Assembly: GCA_016721315.1 (NCBI GenBank)
Contig: JADKIL010000017.1
Location: 1 to 64,000, forward strand
Length of the DNA stretch: 64,000 nucleotides
Source: Candidatus Villigracilis vicinus
Lineage (GTDB): Bacteria > Chloroflexota > Anaerolineae > Anaerolineales > Villigracilaceae
Direction: 5' to 3'
Made by a program: the position numbers and the translations under genes. Every line of letters begins with the position of its first letter. Position 1 is the first letter of the stretch. This document shows positions 24,683 to 32,751 of this stretch, piece after piece. The notes beneath the pieces were generated by a model that saw only the letters and a program-made list of their open reading frames with translations, did no database searches and was not told the DNA's origin.

Positions 24683-26143
24683 ATGTACGACTTACTCATC
24701 AAGAACACAAAACTTGTCCGCCCGAACCAGACGAACGTGGAAGTGGCAGATATCGCCATCAGCGGAGGGAAGGTTCAGAGGGTGGCACCAGCCATCCCTG
24801 CGGAAGAGGCGAAAGAAGTCCATGATGCGAAGGGACTGTTGGCGTTCCCAGGTCTGGTCGATGGGCATATGCATGTCGGTATCTATTCTCCGCTGGCGGA
24901 AGATGCGATCACGGAATCCAAAGCGGCGGCGATGGGTGGTGTGACGAGTGCCATCACGTATTTTCGCACGGGCGAATATTATTTGAACAAGGGTGGCGCG
25001 TATAAGGATTTTTATCCTGAGGTGTTGGATATTTCGAAGGGCAGGTATTGGGTGGACTATGCCTATCACCTTGCGCCGATCAACCGTGGACATATCGATG
25101 AGATGCCGATGTTGATGAATGATTTCGGCGTGTCGTCGTTCAAGATCTTTATGTTTTATGGCGGGCATGGGTTGCATGGCAAGTCTGACCAGCAGCATAA
25201 TTTTTTGAAACTCGAAGGCGATGAGAAATATGACTTTGCGCATTTCGAGTTCATCATGCGCAAGTTGAGCGAGATGATCGAAGCGAACCCGAAACAGGCG
25301 CCGTACATCAGTTTGAGTCTGCATTGCGAAGTGGCGGACATTTTGAATGCGTACACGTCGATGGTGCAGCGTGACGGCAAGTTGAAGGGACTGCACGCAT
25401 ATAATGCGGCGCGCCCTCCGCACAGCGAAGGCTTGGCGGTGTTCATCGCTTCGTATCTTGCGCATGAGACCAGTTGCGCGAATATCAACTTATTGCATCT
25501 CACATCACGCAAGGCGCTTGAAGCCGCGTTGATGATGCGCGACTTGTTTCCGCATATCAACTTTAGGCGCGAAGTGACGATCGGACATTTACTGCTCGAC
25601 ACCGACGAACCCAACGGCGTGCTGGCGAAGGTCAACCCGCCGATTCGTCCGCGTGCGGATGTGGAATTTTTGTGGGAGAAGGTCTTGAGCGGCGATGTGG
25701 ATTGGGTCGTCAGTGACCATGCCTGCTGTTCGACCGAGATGAAATACAACGCCGACCATCCCGATGACATCTGGATGGCGAAGTCTGGTTTTGGCGGCAC
25801 GGAATACATGTTGAGCGGATTGCACAGCGAAGGCTCCAAACGCGGACTGTCCTTGAATCGCATGGCGGAACTCGTCTGTTGGAATCCCGCCCAGCGTTAT
25901 GGACTTTTATCAAAGGGTGACATTGCCGAAGGCTACGACGCGGATATCGTGTTGTTCGACCCGAACGAGTCATTTGTTGTCCGCGCGGCTGAGTCTGAGT
26001 CGGGGCAGGGGTACACGCCGTTTGAAGGGCACGAACTCACAGGTAAGGTGAAAACAACATTCGTGCGCGGGAATAAGGTGTATGAGAACGGGAAGATTTT
26101 GGGTGAAGCAAAAGGTCAATACGTCAAACGCCCAACCCTGTGA
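24683..26143 (+). CDS. Cyclic amidohydrolase (dihydropyrimidinase/hydantoinase-like)
   Basis: 486 residues from ATG 24683 with AGGAG upstream. Amidohydrolase fold: metal ligands in VDGHMHVG near residue 60, the carbamylated-lysine position in SFKIFMFYGG near 155, His in LHCEVAD and LLHLTSRK, and Asp in VSDHACCS near 345. The C-terminal GDIAEGYDADIVLFDP closes the small beta domain. The family opens cyclic amides such as dihydropyrimidines, hydantoins, allantoin and cyclic imides. With an isochorismatase-type amidase and a maleate-type hydratase nearby, a cyclic imide such as a substituted maleimide or succinimide is an attractive candidate. Confidence 0.8.
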   Translation: MYDLLIKNTKLVRPNQTNVEVADIAISGGKVQRVAPAIPAEEAKEVHDAKGLLAFPGLVDGHMHVGIYSPLAEDAITESKAAAMGGVTSAITYFRTGEYYLNKGGAYKDFYPEVLDISKGRYWVDYAYHLAPINRGHIDEMPMLMNDFGVSSFKIFMFYGGHGLHGKSDQQHNFLKLEGDEKYDFAHFEFIMRKLSEMIEANPKQAPYISLSLHCEVADILNAYTSMVQRDGKLKGLHAYNAARPPHSEGLAVFIASYLAHETSCANINLLHLTSRKALEAALMMRDLFPHINFRREVTIGHLLLDTDEPNGVLAKVNPPIRPRADVEFLWEKVLSGDVDWVVSDHACCSTEMKYNADHPDDIWMAKSGFGGTEYMLSGLHSEGSKRGLSLNRMAELVCWNPAQRYGLLSKGDIAEGYDADIVLFDPNESFVVRAAESESGQGYTPFEGHELTGKVKTTFVRGNKVYENGKILGEAKGQYVKRPTL

Positions 26144-26144
26144 G

Positions 26145-26206
26145 ATTTCTTTCTTCTTTCCTCTTTCGTTTGCAAGAAAAGAAGAAAGATGAAAGAAACC
26201 AAGTTG
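26145..26206. repeat. TTCTTTC/GAAAGAA inverted repeat, copy 1
   Basis: TTTCTTTCTTCTTTCCTCTTTCG followed by AAGAAAAGAAGAAAGATGAAAGAA. The two arms can form a long A/T-G/C mixed hairpin between the amidohydrolase stop and the MFS start. Related blocks are at 30258-30345, 37350-37398 and 45083-45136. Confidence 0.65.
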
Positions 26207-26220
26207 AAAAGGAACATCCA

Positions 26221-27390
26221 TTGAACAAACGCCTCTTGAACGTCGGACTCATCGTCCTCATTGACATGCTCGGCTTCGCGCTGATCGTGCCGCTGTTAAC
26301 TTTCTTTGCTGATTCCTTCGGCGCGACAGAATTCCAAACGGGACTTCTCGTCTCCTCCTACGCGCTGATGCAGATGATCGGTGCGCCGATCCTTGGGCGT
26401 CTCTCCGACAAATTTGGACGCAGACCTGTGTTCCTGATTAGCATTGCTGGCACGTTCATCGGCTTTTTGATTCTCGGCTTTGCCAATTCACTGATTTGGT
26501 TATTTATCAGCCGCATTCTTTCAGGTCTCACGGCTGGGAATATCTCCGTGGCACAAGCCTACATTGCCGATGTAACCGATGAAAAGAATCGCGCTCGCGG
26601 CATGGGTATGTTCGGCGCGGCGTTTGGCATTGGTTTTATTCTCGGTCCTGCCATTGGCGGTATATTGAGTCAGTTCGGCTTTGCCGTCCCTGCTTTTGTT
26701 TCGGCGGCGCTGGCGTTCATCAATTTGCTGACCGTCTTTTTCTGGCTGCCCGAATCACTCACAGATGAGCGGCGTGCAGAACTGGCGACGCAAAAGAAAG
26801 CGAATATCTCGTTTGCTGCGCTGACGGCTGCACTTAATCATCCGAAGGTCGGTTCACTCTTGTGGGTGCGCTTCGGGTTTGCGATCGCGTTCAATTCCTT
26901 TCAAACCGTCTTTCCGTTGTATGTGCTCAACAAGTTTGGACTCGGCGCACAGCAGACGGGTTACATCCTTGCCTATCTCGGCATTGTGCTGGTCGTCATG
27001 CAAGGCGGACTCATTGGTCCGCTTTCGGCGCGCTTCAAAGAATCAAATCTCATTGTCACCTTTCTTGGCTTTGCGTTGGTTGGCATGATCGGTTGGGCAA
27101 TCGTTCCCACAGTTCCACTTCTGCTGGTTGCCATGTTCCCGATGGCGGTGGGCGCGGGTTCGTTCAACGCGCTCATCAACTCCGCCATTAGCAAAGCCGT
27201 CACGCGCGATGAGGTCGGCGGCATGTTGGGCTTTGGCGCTGGTCTCGAAAGCGCTACTCGTGTGGTCATGCCCGCGTTGGCGAGTTATTTGCTCGGCGCA
27301 TACGGCACGTCAACACCTGGGTATATGGGTTCGATCGTGATGTTTGTTGTTGTGGTGTATGCATATGTTCAATTGATTGCGAAACAATGA
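26221..27390 (+). CDS. MFS transporter (DHA1/TetA-like)
   Basis: 389 residues if started at TTG 26221, which has AAAGGAA 8 bases upstream; a longer GTG start at 26140 would read through the dispersed repeat and is unlikely. Twelve hydrophobic spans are expected. The loop 2-3 motif GRLSDKFGRRPVFL and the motif ISRILSGLTAGNISVAQAYIADVT are typical of tetracycline-type H+ antiporters. GAAFGIGFILGPAIGG in span 5 marks an exporter. It may export a toxic or surplus intermediate of the surrounding pathway. The LLM gene starts within its stop codon. Confidence 0.85.
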   Translation: MNKRLLNVGLIVLIDMLGFALIVPLLTFFADSFGATEFQTGLLVSSYALMQMIGAPILGRLSDKFGRRPVFLISIAGTFIGFLILGFANSLIWLFISRILSGLTAGNISVAQAYIADVTDEKNRARGMGMFGAAFGIGFILGPAIGGILSQFGFAVPAFVSAALAFINLLTVFFWLPESLTDERRAELATQKKANISFAALTAALNHPKVGSLLWVRFGFAIAFNSFQTVFPLYVLNKFGLGAQQTGYILAYLGIVLVVMQGGLIGPLSARFKESNLIVTFLGFALVGMIGWAIVPTVPLLLVAMFPMAVGAGSFNALINSAISKAVTRDEVGGMLGFGAGLESATRVVMPALASYLLGAYGTSTPGYMGSIVMFVVVVYAYVQLIAKQ

Positions 27391-28277
27391 AATTCGGCAT
27401 CCATTCTCCCTCCTTCATTTATAACGATGCCAACATCTTTGATGGCATTAAGAAAAAAGCCTTGTGGATCGAAGCACACGGCTTTGACTGGTTCTCGGTG
27501 ATGGATCACATGATCCAAATCCCTGTGCATGGACTTCCCGAAGAGCCGTTCATGGAAGGCTGGACGCTTCTTTCCGCGCTCGCGGCGGTGACTGACCGAA
27601 TCAGATTATCCACGCTGGTCACTTCGACGTCTTACCGCAACCCCGCACTGCTTGCAAAGATGGTCGCCAATTTAGACCTCATCAGCCACGGACGCGTCAC
27701 ACTTGGAATCGGCGCAGGTTGGTATGAAGCGGAATACAAGCAGTACGGCTTTGAATATCAAGAGAAACCTGCCGAGCGGATCTATCGACTCGAAGAAGCC
27801 ATCAAATTGATCAAAACCATGTGGACGGAAGAACGCGCCACGTTTCACGGCAAATACTTCCATGTGGAGAACGCCATCCTTGAACCCAAGCCAAGTCAGA
27901 AACCACATCCGCCGATTCTGATCGGTGGGGCGGGTGAACAACTCACATTGCGCACGGTGGCTCGGGTTGGAAATATGTGCAACTTCATCGGCTCGCCTGA
28001 GGATGTAAAACACAAGTTCGAAGTGCTGAATCAGCATTGCGTTAAAGAAGGACGCGATTACAACGATATCGAGCGCACCGTGTTGTGCAATATCCTGATC
28101 GCCAAAGACGAGTCTGCCATCCAATCCAAATTAGAAAAAGCGACATTGTTCAAAGGGCGTGGTTTGACTGTGGACAGTGCAAAGAAATTATTTACCGAGT
28201 ATCAAGCGGCGAGCGTGCAGATGTTGATCTGCAGTATTTATCAGAACGATGTGGAAACGTTGGAATTTGTTGAGTGA
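27387..28277 (+). CDS. LLM-class (F420-type) oxidoreductase
   Basis: 296 residues, ATG 27387 overlapping the MFS stop by 4 bases. Luciferase-like TIM barrel: HGFDWFSVMDHMIQIP near residue 35, LVTSTSYRNPALLAKMVANLDLISHGRVTLGIGAGWYEAEY near 75-110 and PILIGGAGEQLTLR near 175. This subtype is mostly F420-dependent, but FMN-dependent members exist. It could use reduced flavin made by the flavin-reductase half of the 20301 protein. The substrate is unknown. Confidence 0.8.
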   Translation: MKFGIHSPSFIYNDANIFDGIKKKALWIEAHGFDWFSVMDHMIQIPVHGLPEEPFMEGWTLLSALAAVTDRIRLSTLVTSTSYRNPALLAKMVANLDLISHGRVTLGIGAGWYEAEYKQYGFEYQEKPAERIYRLEEAIKLIKTMWTEERATFHGKYFHVENAILEPKPSQKPHPPILIGGAGEQLTLRTVARVGNMCNFIGSPEDVKHKFEVLNQHCVKEGRDYNDIERTVLCNILIAKDESAIQSKLEKATLFKGRGLTVDSAKKLFTEYQAASVQMLICSIYQNDVETLEFVE

Positions 28278-28349
28278 ATTGAAAGATGAATATAAATCGT
28301 AATTGGTAAATAGTAATTACCAAACCATAACCAAATATAGGAACCAACC

Positions 28350-29633
28350 ATGACCGAAAAACTAACAGGTGAATTGCTCGTTGAACGAATGACCGAAAAA
28401 GAGCGCGGGATCGCGGCGCGGGTGGAGAGCGTGTTGCCTGCGTTGCGGGCGGGCGCGGAGAAGGCAGACGCTTCGGGCGAGTTCCCGTTGGAAAATATTG
28501 CGTTGCTGCGTGAAGCGGGTTTGTTCGGCTTGATCGTCCCTGAAAAATACGGCGGGTTGGGCGGCACATTGCGTGACCTTGCTGCCGCGGCGTTTGCGCT
28601 CGGTTCGGCTTGCCCTTCAACGGCGTTGTGTTTCTTCTTCCATTGTTCGACCGCATCGCGCGGCTTGCTTGGACTCGAAGCCATAGAAGCGGGTTTGTTC
28701 ACTGATGAAGAAGAGGCGAAGCAGGTGCGTGCCTTTGGTGAAAAGCTGCTGACCAAAATGGGAAGTGGACGTTTTCTTGCCAACTTCGCCAGCGAAGAAG
28801 CCAAGTCTGCGACGAGCGCGGTGTTGATCTCCACCGAAGCGACTCCCGTTGAAGGCGGCTGGCTGCTCAATGGCACGAAGTCATTTGGCTGCTCCACAGG
28901 CGTTGCCGATGAATATTTGGTGCAAGCCAAGATCAAAGACTCTACTGACCTGAACGGGCTTTCGATCTTCTTTGTCAGCAGCAAAGCGGAAGGCGTGTCT
29001 GAGCGCGCTCACTGGGATTCGATCGGCATGCGCGCCACTGCCACACATGGAATTATTTTGAAAGATGTCTTTGTCAAAACCGAAGACGCGATGACCGTCC
29101 CTGGCGCGTTCCTCAAAATGATGCAGATGAGCCGCGGAAGTTATGTCGGCAATCAACTGGCGGTGGTGTGTTTGTATTTAGGCATTGCGAACGGCGTGTT
29201 CGATTACACCATCAATTTCCTTTCCAAACTTAAATTTCAAGATACGGGCAAATCCATCTTTGCCGAAAGCGCATTCCATCAGGAATTGGTCGGTCACATG
29301 GCAGTGGATCTGGAAACGGGCTTCCTGTGGACACGTCGTCAACTTGAACTTGAAACTTCCGAGACTCCCATCTTGCCGAAGAACAAAGTCGTTGAGCATT
29401 GGCGTCTTGCAAAAGGGACGGTTTGCGAGAGCGCTCATAATGTTGCAGTCAATGCACTGAAGGCGTGCGGCACCAGCAACACAGGCAATCATGGCGTTAT
29501 CGCCCGCGGACTTCGCGACCTTGCCATGGGTCTCGTCCAAGCCTTCCCAGCCGAACGCGGACGCATTGAAGCGGCGAAAAGTATCGTCACAGATACAATG
29601 CAATCAGGCTTTGCGGTTGCAGAGAAGAAGTAA
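28350..29633 (+). CDS. Acyl-CoA dehydrogenase family protein
   Basis: 427 residues. The N-terminal domain has LREAGLFGLIVPEKYGGLGG, the middle beta domain GGWLLNGTKSFGCSTGVADEYLVQAK, and the C-terminal helices RGSYVGNQLAVVCLYLGIANGVFDYT and GNHGVIARGLRDLAMGLVQAF. The last block is closer to the DszC/flavin-dependent monooxygenase-like branch than to classic fatty acyl-CoA dehydrogenases, and the usual catalytic Glu is not obvious. It may thus be a flavin monooxygenase or a dehydrogenase of an unusual acyl-CoA. An AATTACC repeat lies just upstream. Confidence 0.75.
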   Translation: MTEKLTGELLVERMTEKERGIAARVESVLPALRAGAEKADASGEFPLENIALLREAGLFGLIVPEKYGGLGGTLRDLAAAAFALGSACPSTALCFFFHCSTASRGLLGLEAIEAGLFTDEEEAKQVRAFGEKLLTKMGSGRFLANFASEEAKSATSAVLISTEATPVEGGWLLNGTKSFGCSTGVADEYLVQAKIKDSTDLNGLSIFFVSSKAEGVSERAHWDSIGMRATATHGIILKDVFVKTEDAMTVPGAFLKMMQMSRGSYVGNQLAVVCLYLGIANGVFDYTINFLSKLKFQDTGKSIFAESAFHQELVGHMAVDLETGFLWTRRQLELETSETPILPKNKVVEHWRLAKGTVCESAHNVAVNALKACGTSNTGNHGVIARGLRDLAMGLVQAFPAERGRIEAAKSIVTDTMQSGFAVAEKK

Positions 29634-29648
29634 CCTGGAACCTGACCC

Positions 29649-30239
29649 ATGACCCTTGCTTTCCCCCTCGGCTCTGTCGGACACTCCCTCACGCTCATGC
29701 GTGGAGTTTGGCATGACCACATCGAAACCTTCAATCTGGATGGAACCCCGCTTCCGCACGACCCGTGGGCGGGTGCGCCTGGCGATTCGCCTTTTGATAA
29801 TCTGGTCTATATCGACTTCGACGGCGAGAACTACCAGCAGACCAACGTCACCTTTCGCGGCAGACCGTTCCATGCGCGTTCGTTCACGGCAAAATATAAA
29901 GACGGCAAACTCTACTTCGACAAACTCGGACCCGAAGCCCCACAGCACATCGGCATTTCTGGCGGAGTCGGCGTTCTGTGGTTCCTCTCCGAGAACAACA
30001 CCGATGAACCTCTCAGCCGTTACAGCGAACCCGATTGCATTACGCTTGACGGCTACGACCATCGCACACGCATGACCGTTCTATATCGCAACGGAGTCGC
30101 CGTCCGCACACTGACCGCCAAAGGAGTCCGCGTCGCCTCCACCTGCGAACGGCGCGTTGAATTTGACCCCCGCGGTGCAGAAGGACCTGTGCATGATGTG
30201 CGGAGTGTGACGAAGGTATATATGAAGAACAACGGCTGA
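29649..30239 (+). CDS. Lipocalin-like protein
   Basis: 196 residues from ATG 29649; no clear ribosome site, because the short gap is filled by CCTGGAACCTGACCC repeat units. Opens with LMRGVWHDHIETFNLDGTPL and has regularly spaced aromatic strands (NLVYIDFDGENYQQTN, ITLDGYDHRTRMTVLYRN). Looks like a single lipocalin-like barrel of the DUF3598 kind and is the fifth such gene in the window. No signal peptide. No function assigned. Confidence 0.5.
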   Translation: MTLAFPLGSVGHSLTLMRGVWHDHIETFNLDGTPLPHDPWAGAPGDSPFDNLVYIDFDGENYQQTNVTFRGRPFHARSFTAKYKDGKLYFDKLGPEAPQHIGISGGVGVLWFLSENNTDEPLSRYSEPDCITLDGYDHRTRMTVLYRNGVAVRTLTAKGVRVASTCERRVEFDPRGAEGPVHDVRSVTKVYMKNNG

Positions 30240-30257
30240 CCGCAGACCATAGACCGC

Positions 30258-30358
30258 AAAGAAAGATGAAAGAAGAAAGAACAGATCTATCGCCAAAAAT
30301 CTTTCCTCTTTCCTCTTTCCTCTTTCTTCTTTCTTCTTTCATAATCATTACCATTTAC
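30258..30358. repeat. TTCTTTC/GAAAGAA inverted repeat, copy 2, with ATTACCATTTACC unit
   Basis: AAAGAAAGATGAAAGAAGAAAGAAC, a short centre, then repeated CTTTCCTCTTTC and TTCTTTCTTC units, followed by an ATTACC-type unit that ends near the ribosome site of the aldehyde dehydrogenase gene. Two repeat families are directly abutted here. Confidence 0.65.
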
Positions 30359-30380
30359 CAACCACCAAAGGAGATAACCC

Positions 30381-31859
30381 ATGTCTTTCCCCGAAATCAC
30401 CATGCCCCCGCTCGACGAAGTCAAAAAACACTTCACCCTCTTCGATTACATTGACGGTGAACGCATCGCACCCACAGTCAACATGGGCGCGTTCGTCCAC
30501 AACCCGAACACGGGCGAGAAGATCGCGCCGCAAATGGCGACCAGCCCAGAGAACATCGAACGCGCTTTACAGGTTGCGCAGCGTTTGCATGAGTCAGGCG
30601 AATGGGCGAACACCTCTCCCGAAAAACGCGCGGACATTCTTGACAACGCCGCCAATCACCTGATGGGACTTACTCCCATGATCGCCGCGGTTGAATCGTA
30701 CAACACGGGCATCGTTTTCAGCACCACGAGTTTCGTCAACGCCATTGTGTGGCTGGCGTTCAAAGCCGCCGCGGGCGTTCTCCGCAGTGGATACGCCGTC
30801 AACAAAGTCCCTGGTCCGCATGGCGATGTGGAAGTTCTGCGCAAGCCGCTTGGTGTTGCGGTTGCCATCGTGCCGTGGAATTCTCCCGCCGCGCTTGCCG
30901 CGCATAAAGTTGCCAACGCGCTCGCCGCGGGTTGCCCCGTCATTCTCAAGCCCACCGAGTGGGCGCCGTATTCCTGTCTCTTCCTTGTGGATGGTCTCGA
31001 AGCCGCGGGTTTGCCCAAAGGTCTGTTCCAGATCGTCAACGGCGGTGGTGATGTCGGTGCGAAACTTGTCGGCGATAAACGGGTGCGTGCCGTTTCGTTC
31101 ACGGGTGGTTTGCATGGCGGACGCGCTGTCGCTGCAGCCTGCGCCGCAGATTTCAAATCGCTGCAACTTGAACTCGGTGGCAACAACGCCATGGTCGTTC
31201 TGCAAGACGCCGATATTGATAAAGTCGCCGATGGCATCGTCGCGGGCATGACCACGCTCAACGGTCAATGGTGCCGCGCGCTCGGTCGCCTTATCGTTCA
31301 TGAATCGATTCAAGATCAGGTCGTCAACGCCGCGCTGGATAAATTCAAACAAGTCAAAGTGGGTGACGCACTCTCGATGGAATCTCAACTCGGACCGCTC
31401 GCCAACTCTGCCCATCACGGTCGCATTGTGGACGCGGTCAACGCGCTCAAAGCCAAAGGCGGACAAACGCATCATACCGCCCCGACGCCTGATTCAGCGG
31501 GCTACTATCTTTCTCCCACGCTGATCACGGGAGTCGCGCCCGAAGAGACGCTCGAAGAAATCTTCGGACCTGTCGCCACAGTCCACTCGTTCAAGACCGA
31601 CGAAGAAGCCGTGAAGCTTGCCAATCAAACTCCCTATGGACTCGGCGGTTACGTCTTCTCGAAAGATGAAGACCATGCCATGCAGGTGGCACGTCAAATG
31701 AACACGGGTGGAGTCAAGGTCAATGGTGTGAGTCTGCTCGAATTAAATGTCGACGCGCCGCGTCCCGCCTGGGGCTTGAGCGGATTTGGCGAAGAAGGCA
31801 CATTGGAAACCTTCGATGTCTTCTGTGGAAAATCCATAGTTGGGATTGCGGGTAAATAA
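30381..31859 (+). CDS. Aldehyde dehydrogenase (NAD(P)-dependent)
   Basis: 492 residues from ATG 30381 with AAAGGAG upstream. Standard ALDH: VAIVPWNSPAALAAHKVANALAAGCPVILKPTEW (Asn and Lys), VSFTGGLHGG, the catalytic Glu in QLELGGNNAMV near residue 262 and the catalytic Cys in NGQWCRALGR near 297, then LEEIFGPVATVHSF. All key residues are present. It oxidises an aldehyde to an acid, or forms an acyl-CoA in some subgroups. In context it could handle the aldehyde from phytol-like or other side chains, but the substrate is not defined. Confidence 0.9.
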   Translation: MSFPEITMPPLDEVKKHFTLFDYIDGERIAPTVNMGAFVHNPNTGEKIAPQMATSPENIERALQVAQRLHESGEWANTSPEKRADILDNAANHLMGLTPMIAAVESYNTGIVFSTTSFVNAIVWLAFKAAAGVLRSGYAVNKVPGPHGDVEVLRKPLGVAVAIVPWNSPAALAAHKVANALAAGCPVILKPTEWAPYSCLFLVDGLEAAGLPKGLFQIVNGGGDVGAKLVGDKRVRAVSFTGGLHGGRAVAAACAADFKSLQLELGGNNAMVVLQDADIDKVADGIVAGMTTLNGQWCRALGRLIVHESIQDQVVNAALDKFKQVKVGDALSMESQLGPLANSAHHGRIVDAVNALKAKGGQTHHTAPTPDSAGYYLSPTLITGVAPEETLEEIFGPVATVHSFKTDEEAVKLANQTPYGLGGYVFSKDEDHAMQVARQMNTGGVKVNGVSLLELNVDAPRPAWGLSGFGEEGTLETFDVFCGKSIVGIAGK

Positions 31860-31889
31860 AGTTGAGAGAATATACAGGAGAGAAATAAA

Positions 31890-32417
31890 ATGGCAACCAT
31901 TCGTAATGATGTTTTCAAGATCGGAGATAACTTTGTCACCCTGATCGGTGATGAAGTCAAAGTGGGTGATGCCGCGCCTGAGTTCACTTCAGTGATCGCA
32001 GGATGGGCAAAGGTTAATCCGCTTCAGGAATCCAAAGGCAAAGTCATCATCCTTTCGGCAGTTCCTTCATTGGATACGGATGTTTGCGATCGTGAAACCC
32101 GTCGCTTCAATGAAGAAGCCGCCAAGTTAAGTGATGACATTATCATCTACACCGTCAGCTGTGATTTCCCCATGGCGCAAAAACGCTGGTGCGGTGCGGC
32201 AGGTGTGGAAAAGGTCAAGGTTGTTTCGGATGTGCTCGAAGCTGAGTTCGGCGAAAAATACGGCATCCTCATCAAAGAACGCCGCTACTTACGCCGCTCT
32301 GTCTTCATCGTTGGGCGCGATGGAAAATTGACCTATGTCAATTACCTCCCTGCACTTGGAGATGAACCAAATTATGAAGAGGTCATCTCTGCAGCAAAAG
32401 ATGCGTTGAAAGCATAA
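31890..32417 (+). CDS. tpx: Thiol peroxidase (Tpx-type peroxiredoxin)
   Basis: 175 residues with an ACAGGAG site. Peroxiredoxin fold: PSLDTDVCDRETRRFNEEA holds the peroxidatic Cys near residue 63, and CDFPMAQKRWCGAAG holds the second Cys near 97, in the Tpx-specific helix position. Reduces peroxides, probably through thioredoxin. Last gene of the 20-32 kb group and followed by a terminator. A peroxide-removing enzyme makes sense beside oxygenases and flavin reductases. Confidence 0.9.
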   Translation: MATIRNDVFKIGDNFVTLIGDEVKVGDAAPEFTSVIAGWAKVNPLQESKGKVIILSAVPSLDTDVCDRETRRFNEEAAKLSDDIIIYTVSCDFPMAQKRWCGAAGVEKVKVVSDVLEAEFGEKYGILIKERRYLRRSVFIVGRDGKLTYVNYLPALGDEPNYEEVISAAKDALKA

Positions 32418-32425
32418 ATAAAAAA

Positions 32426-32460
32426 GCAAACACTCCTTTCACAGGGGTGTTTGCTAATCT
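32426..32460 (+). terminator. Intrinsic terminator after tpx
   Basis: Hairpin GCAAACACTCC-TTTCACA-GGGGTGTTTGC at 32426-32454, followed by a short T-poor tail. An A-run precedes it, so it may also act in reverse. The remaining sequence to 32751 is AT-rich with no gene or clear repeat. Confidence 0.6.
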
Positions 32461-32751
32461 ATTAATGTACACCGAGTGACACGATATTCCTAAAGATAAG
32501 TTTCAAAGATAATCGCACATCTAAAAGTTTAAGCTAAAACAAAAATACTTCCAATTCATTTTTAGTGTTTGTCTGTGTATCTTATTCTTGTTGTAGGTGG
32601 AGTTAACGAAGCCTAATTTTTGAATATCTCTGCGGGGTCGATAGGGTAATGCATTATGCCAGAGACGTGTTTTTGAGAGTTGCCATGATAGCCGCAGGGA
32701 CAGGGGTGTATACAATCGACTTGTATTCCTGCTAATACAATAACAAAAAAA

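Noticed and set aside
24692..25863. Long minus-strand open frames opposite the amidohydrolase gene
   Set aside because: No recognisable motif and rich in Arg/His as expected for an antisense shadow; the plus strand carries a full enzyme.
26140..26220. N-terminal extension of the MFS transporter from GTG 26140
   Set aside because: It would translate the purine/pyrimidine repeat into a charged stretch with no signal character, while TTG 26221 has a ribosome site and starts directly before span 1.
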